Assembly (NCBI RefSeq): GCF_003795125.1
Contig: NZ_CP027783.1
Coordinates: 496,001 to 560,000 of the forward strand
Origin: Tetragenococcus osmophilus
Lineage (GTDB): Bacteria; Bacillota; Bacilli; Lactobacillales; Enterococcaceae
DNA length: 64,000 nt
Direction: 5' to 3'
The position numbers were made by a program, and so were the translations under genes. A model generated the notes under the pieces. It did no database searches. It was not told the DNA's origin and saw only the letters and a list, made by a program, of their open reading frames with translations. Below are positions 62,994 through 64,000 of the stretch, in pieces; within the stretch, counting starts at the first letter, position 1; each line of letters begins with the position of its first letter.

Positions 62994-64000
62994 CCTGAAT
63001 GATTTATAAAAATTTGTGGATAACGCATTCGACTGTTCAACGAGGTGACTTTGATGTTATTTTCCCTTTTTATCGCCGCTTTTGAATAAAGAATAGAAAG
63101 GGATGATCGAACGACGCTAAAAAAAGATAAAATTCTTCCTAGAGAATGAAAGCCAAGCCTTTTTTATCAAGAGGAAAAGGGGAAAAGTAAACTAGAGATT
63201 CAATCGCTGAATTCGTGTAAGGACTTCCCAAAAAAGCGTGTTGTAAACATTCGTACTTGATAAGTGAATTTGCACTTGACGCGCGTGTTCTGTGACTTTT
63301 CCAGCAATATGAAATAGTTGAAAACGGATCGTGTCAATCACCGTCGTCTTTTTCTCTTGCGGAAAAGTCAGCTGTTTCATCAAGTGGATGATATTATAGG
63401 CGATAAAACTTAGGGCTAAGCGAACCTTATTCGCTAAAAAGGAAGGACTGTCCGTTTTATCAGCGAAAAATCCGGTCTTCATTTCTTTAATGAAGTTTTC
63501 CATATTCCCTCGTTTTTGATAGAGCTGAAAAATGGTTTGGGGCGAAAGATGAGCGAAATCGGTCACCACAAATTGAAATTCGGAAAAAAGTAAAGTTTCG
63601 GCTTTTCGAGTAGCCTTGATGGCTACTGTTCGAGATCGGTCCCAAGAATCTGCTTGATAAGCCATCTTAAAATATTGATGTTCGGACTTTGTGTAGTCCG
63701 TACCGTTGGTATATTGGACAAGATGTTGCGCATAATGAATCAACCGTACGTTATTTTTCAATTTAATCACATAATGGGCGCCTCGACACTCACATTGTTT
63801 ATAAATTTCCGGTTTGGCAAAGCCACTATCCCCGCGTACAAGCATTGTGGGATCACTCGAACGTTGTTGGTAATGCGCCAACATTTCTACGAGATAATCT
63901 TCGGCGTGGGTGGAGGTATAAGATTTGCCATGACGATGGCGAACATCTAATGCCAATCCGGTTAAACCTTCAAATGCCACAAATGGATGATACCCATTGA
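62994..64000 (-). mobile_element. IS1380-family element, second copy, runs off the window
   Basis: The sequence from 62994 to 64000 matches 34792-35798 base for base where I compared it, starting with CCTGAATGATTTATAAA. If complete it would end near 64668. Confidence 0.93.
63192..64000 (-). CDS. IS1380-family transposase, partial (5' end outside window)
   Basis: The C-terminal 269 or so residues, identical to the copy at 34990-36312, with LVRGDSGFAKPEIY and KRGNMENFIKEMKTGF. The start lies beyond base 64000. Confidence 0.93.
   Translation of the reverse strand, partial: NGYHPFVAFEGLTGLALDVRHRHGKSYTSTHAEDYLVEMLAHYQQRSSDPTMLVRGDSGFAKPEIYKQCECRGAHYVIKLKNNVRLIHYAQHLVQYTNGTDYTKSEHQYFKMAYQADSWDRSRTVAIKATRKAETLLFSEFQFVVTDFAHLSPQTIFQLYQKRGNMENFIKEMKTGFFADKTDSPSFLANKVRLALSFIAYNIIHLMKQLTFPQEKKTTVIDTIRFQLFHIAGKVTEHARQVQIHLSSTNVYNTLFWEVLTRIQRLNL

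Overview
The window reads as the chromosome of a low-GC, salt-tolerant lactic acid bacterium, most likely Tetragenococcus or a close Enterococcaceae relative. This is inferred from gene content, not from a marker gene: a choline-to-glycine-betaine operon (gbsA, gbsB, gbsR, betaine-binding lipoprotein), a C30 carotenoid operon (crtN, crtM), lactobacillales-type insertion sequences, and strong AGGAGG ribosome binding sites with several TTG/GTG starts. No rRNA, tRNA or CRISPR array was seen.

Layout. 1-8.9 kb: end of a ribose operon with a broken rbsD, a GNAT acetyltransferase, a par-type (Fst) type I toxin-antitoxin locus with a frameshifted toxin, a HAD phosphatase gene split by a group II intron, a dead mazEF copy, an MFS transporter behind an attenuator-type leader RNA, and an XRE-ImmA protease paired with an unknown protein. 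9-14 kb: crtN, a frameshifted crtM, and a tetR regulator split by an IS4 element; a 28-bp palindrome upstream of crtN is the likely operator. 14-19 kb: the betaine island. 18.7-30.5 kb: a mobile-element junkyard with a second GNAT gene, an intact mazEF, orphan par antitoxin RNAs, a truncated gntR, an IS110 relic, a Crp-Dps pair, a deleted copper-ATPase/CopZ fusion relic, an unknown RNA made of two 55-bp repeats, and a small tyrosine recombinase. 30.5-54.3 kb: a metal and arsenic island (SPC-motif P1B ATPase, an ArsR-CDF chimera, cadCD with cadC split by an IS1380 element, higBA, CoA-disulfide reductase, arsDRAD, a CPG-motif ATPase, CopZ, lgt with an amber codon, Crp, Dps, FetAB, cupin). 54.6-59.4 kb: IS3, then an ApeA-like anti-phage gene split by an IS5/IS1182-type element. 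59.4-64 kb: transketolase and SDR relics, a beta-glucoside operon whose GH3 gene is cut by a second copy of the IS1380 element, which runs off the window.

How it fits together. About a dozen insertion sequences of at least eight families are present, and many native genes (HAD, crtM, tetR, gntR, cadC, lgt, apeA, GH3, rbsD, fst) are broken. In four cases (HAD, cadC, apeA and the first mazEF/par copy) the ancestral gene can be rebuilt by eye. The most coherent regulatory story is a set of four near-identical TTGA-N6-TCAA boxes, each upstream of a TATACT -10 element, in front of the CPG ATPase, copZ, the Crp-family gene and dps; they suggest a regulon run by that Crp-family protein. The most novel candidates are the pseudoknotted leader before the MFS gene, the tandem-repeat RNA at 29.5-29.7 kb, the dispersed family of par antitoxin RNAs tied to GNAT and mazEF genes, and the A-AAA-AAG slippery site exactly at the crtM frameshift.
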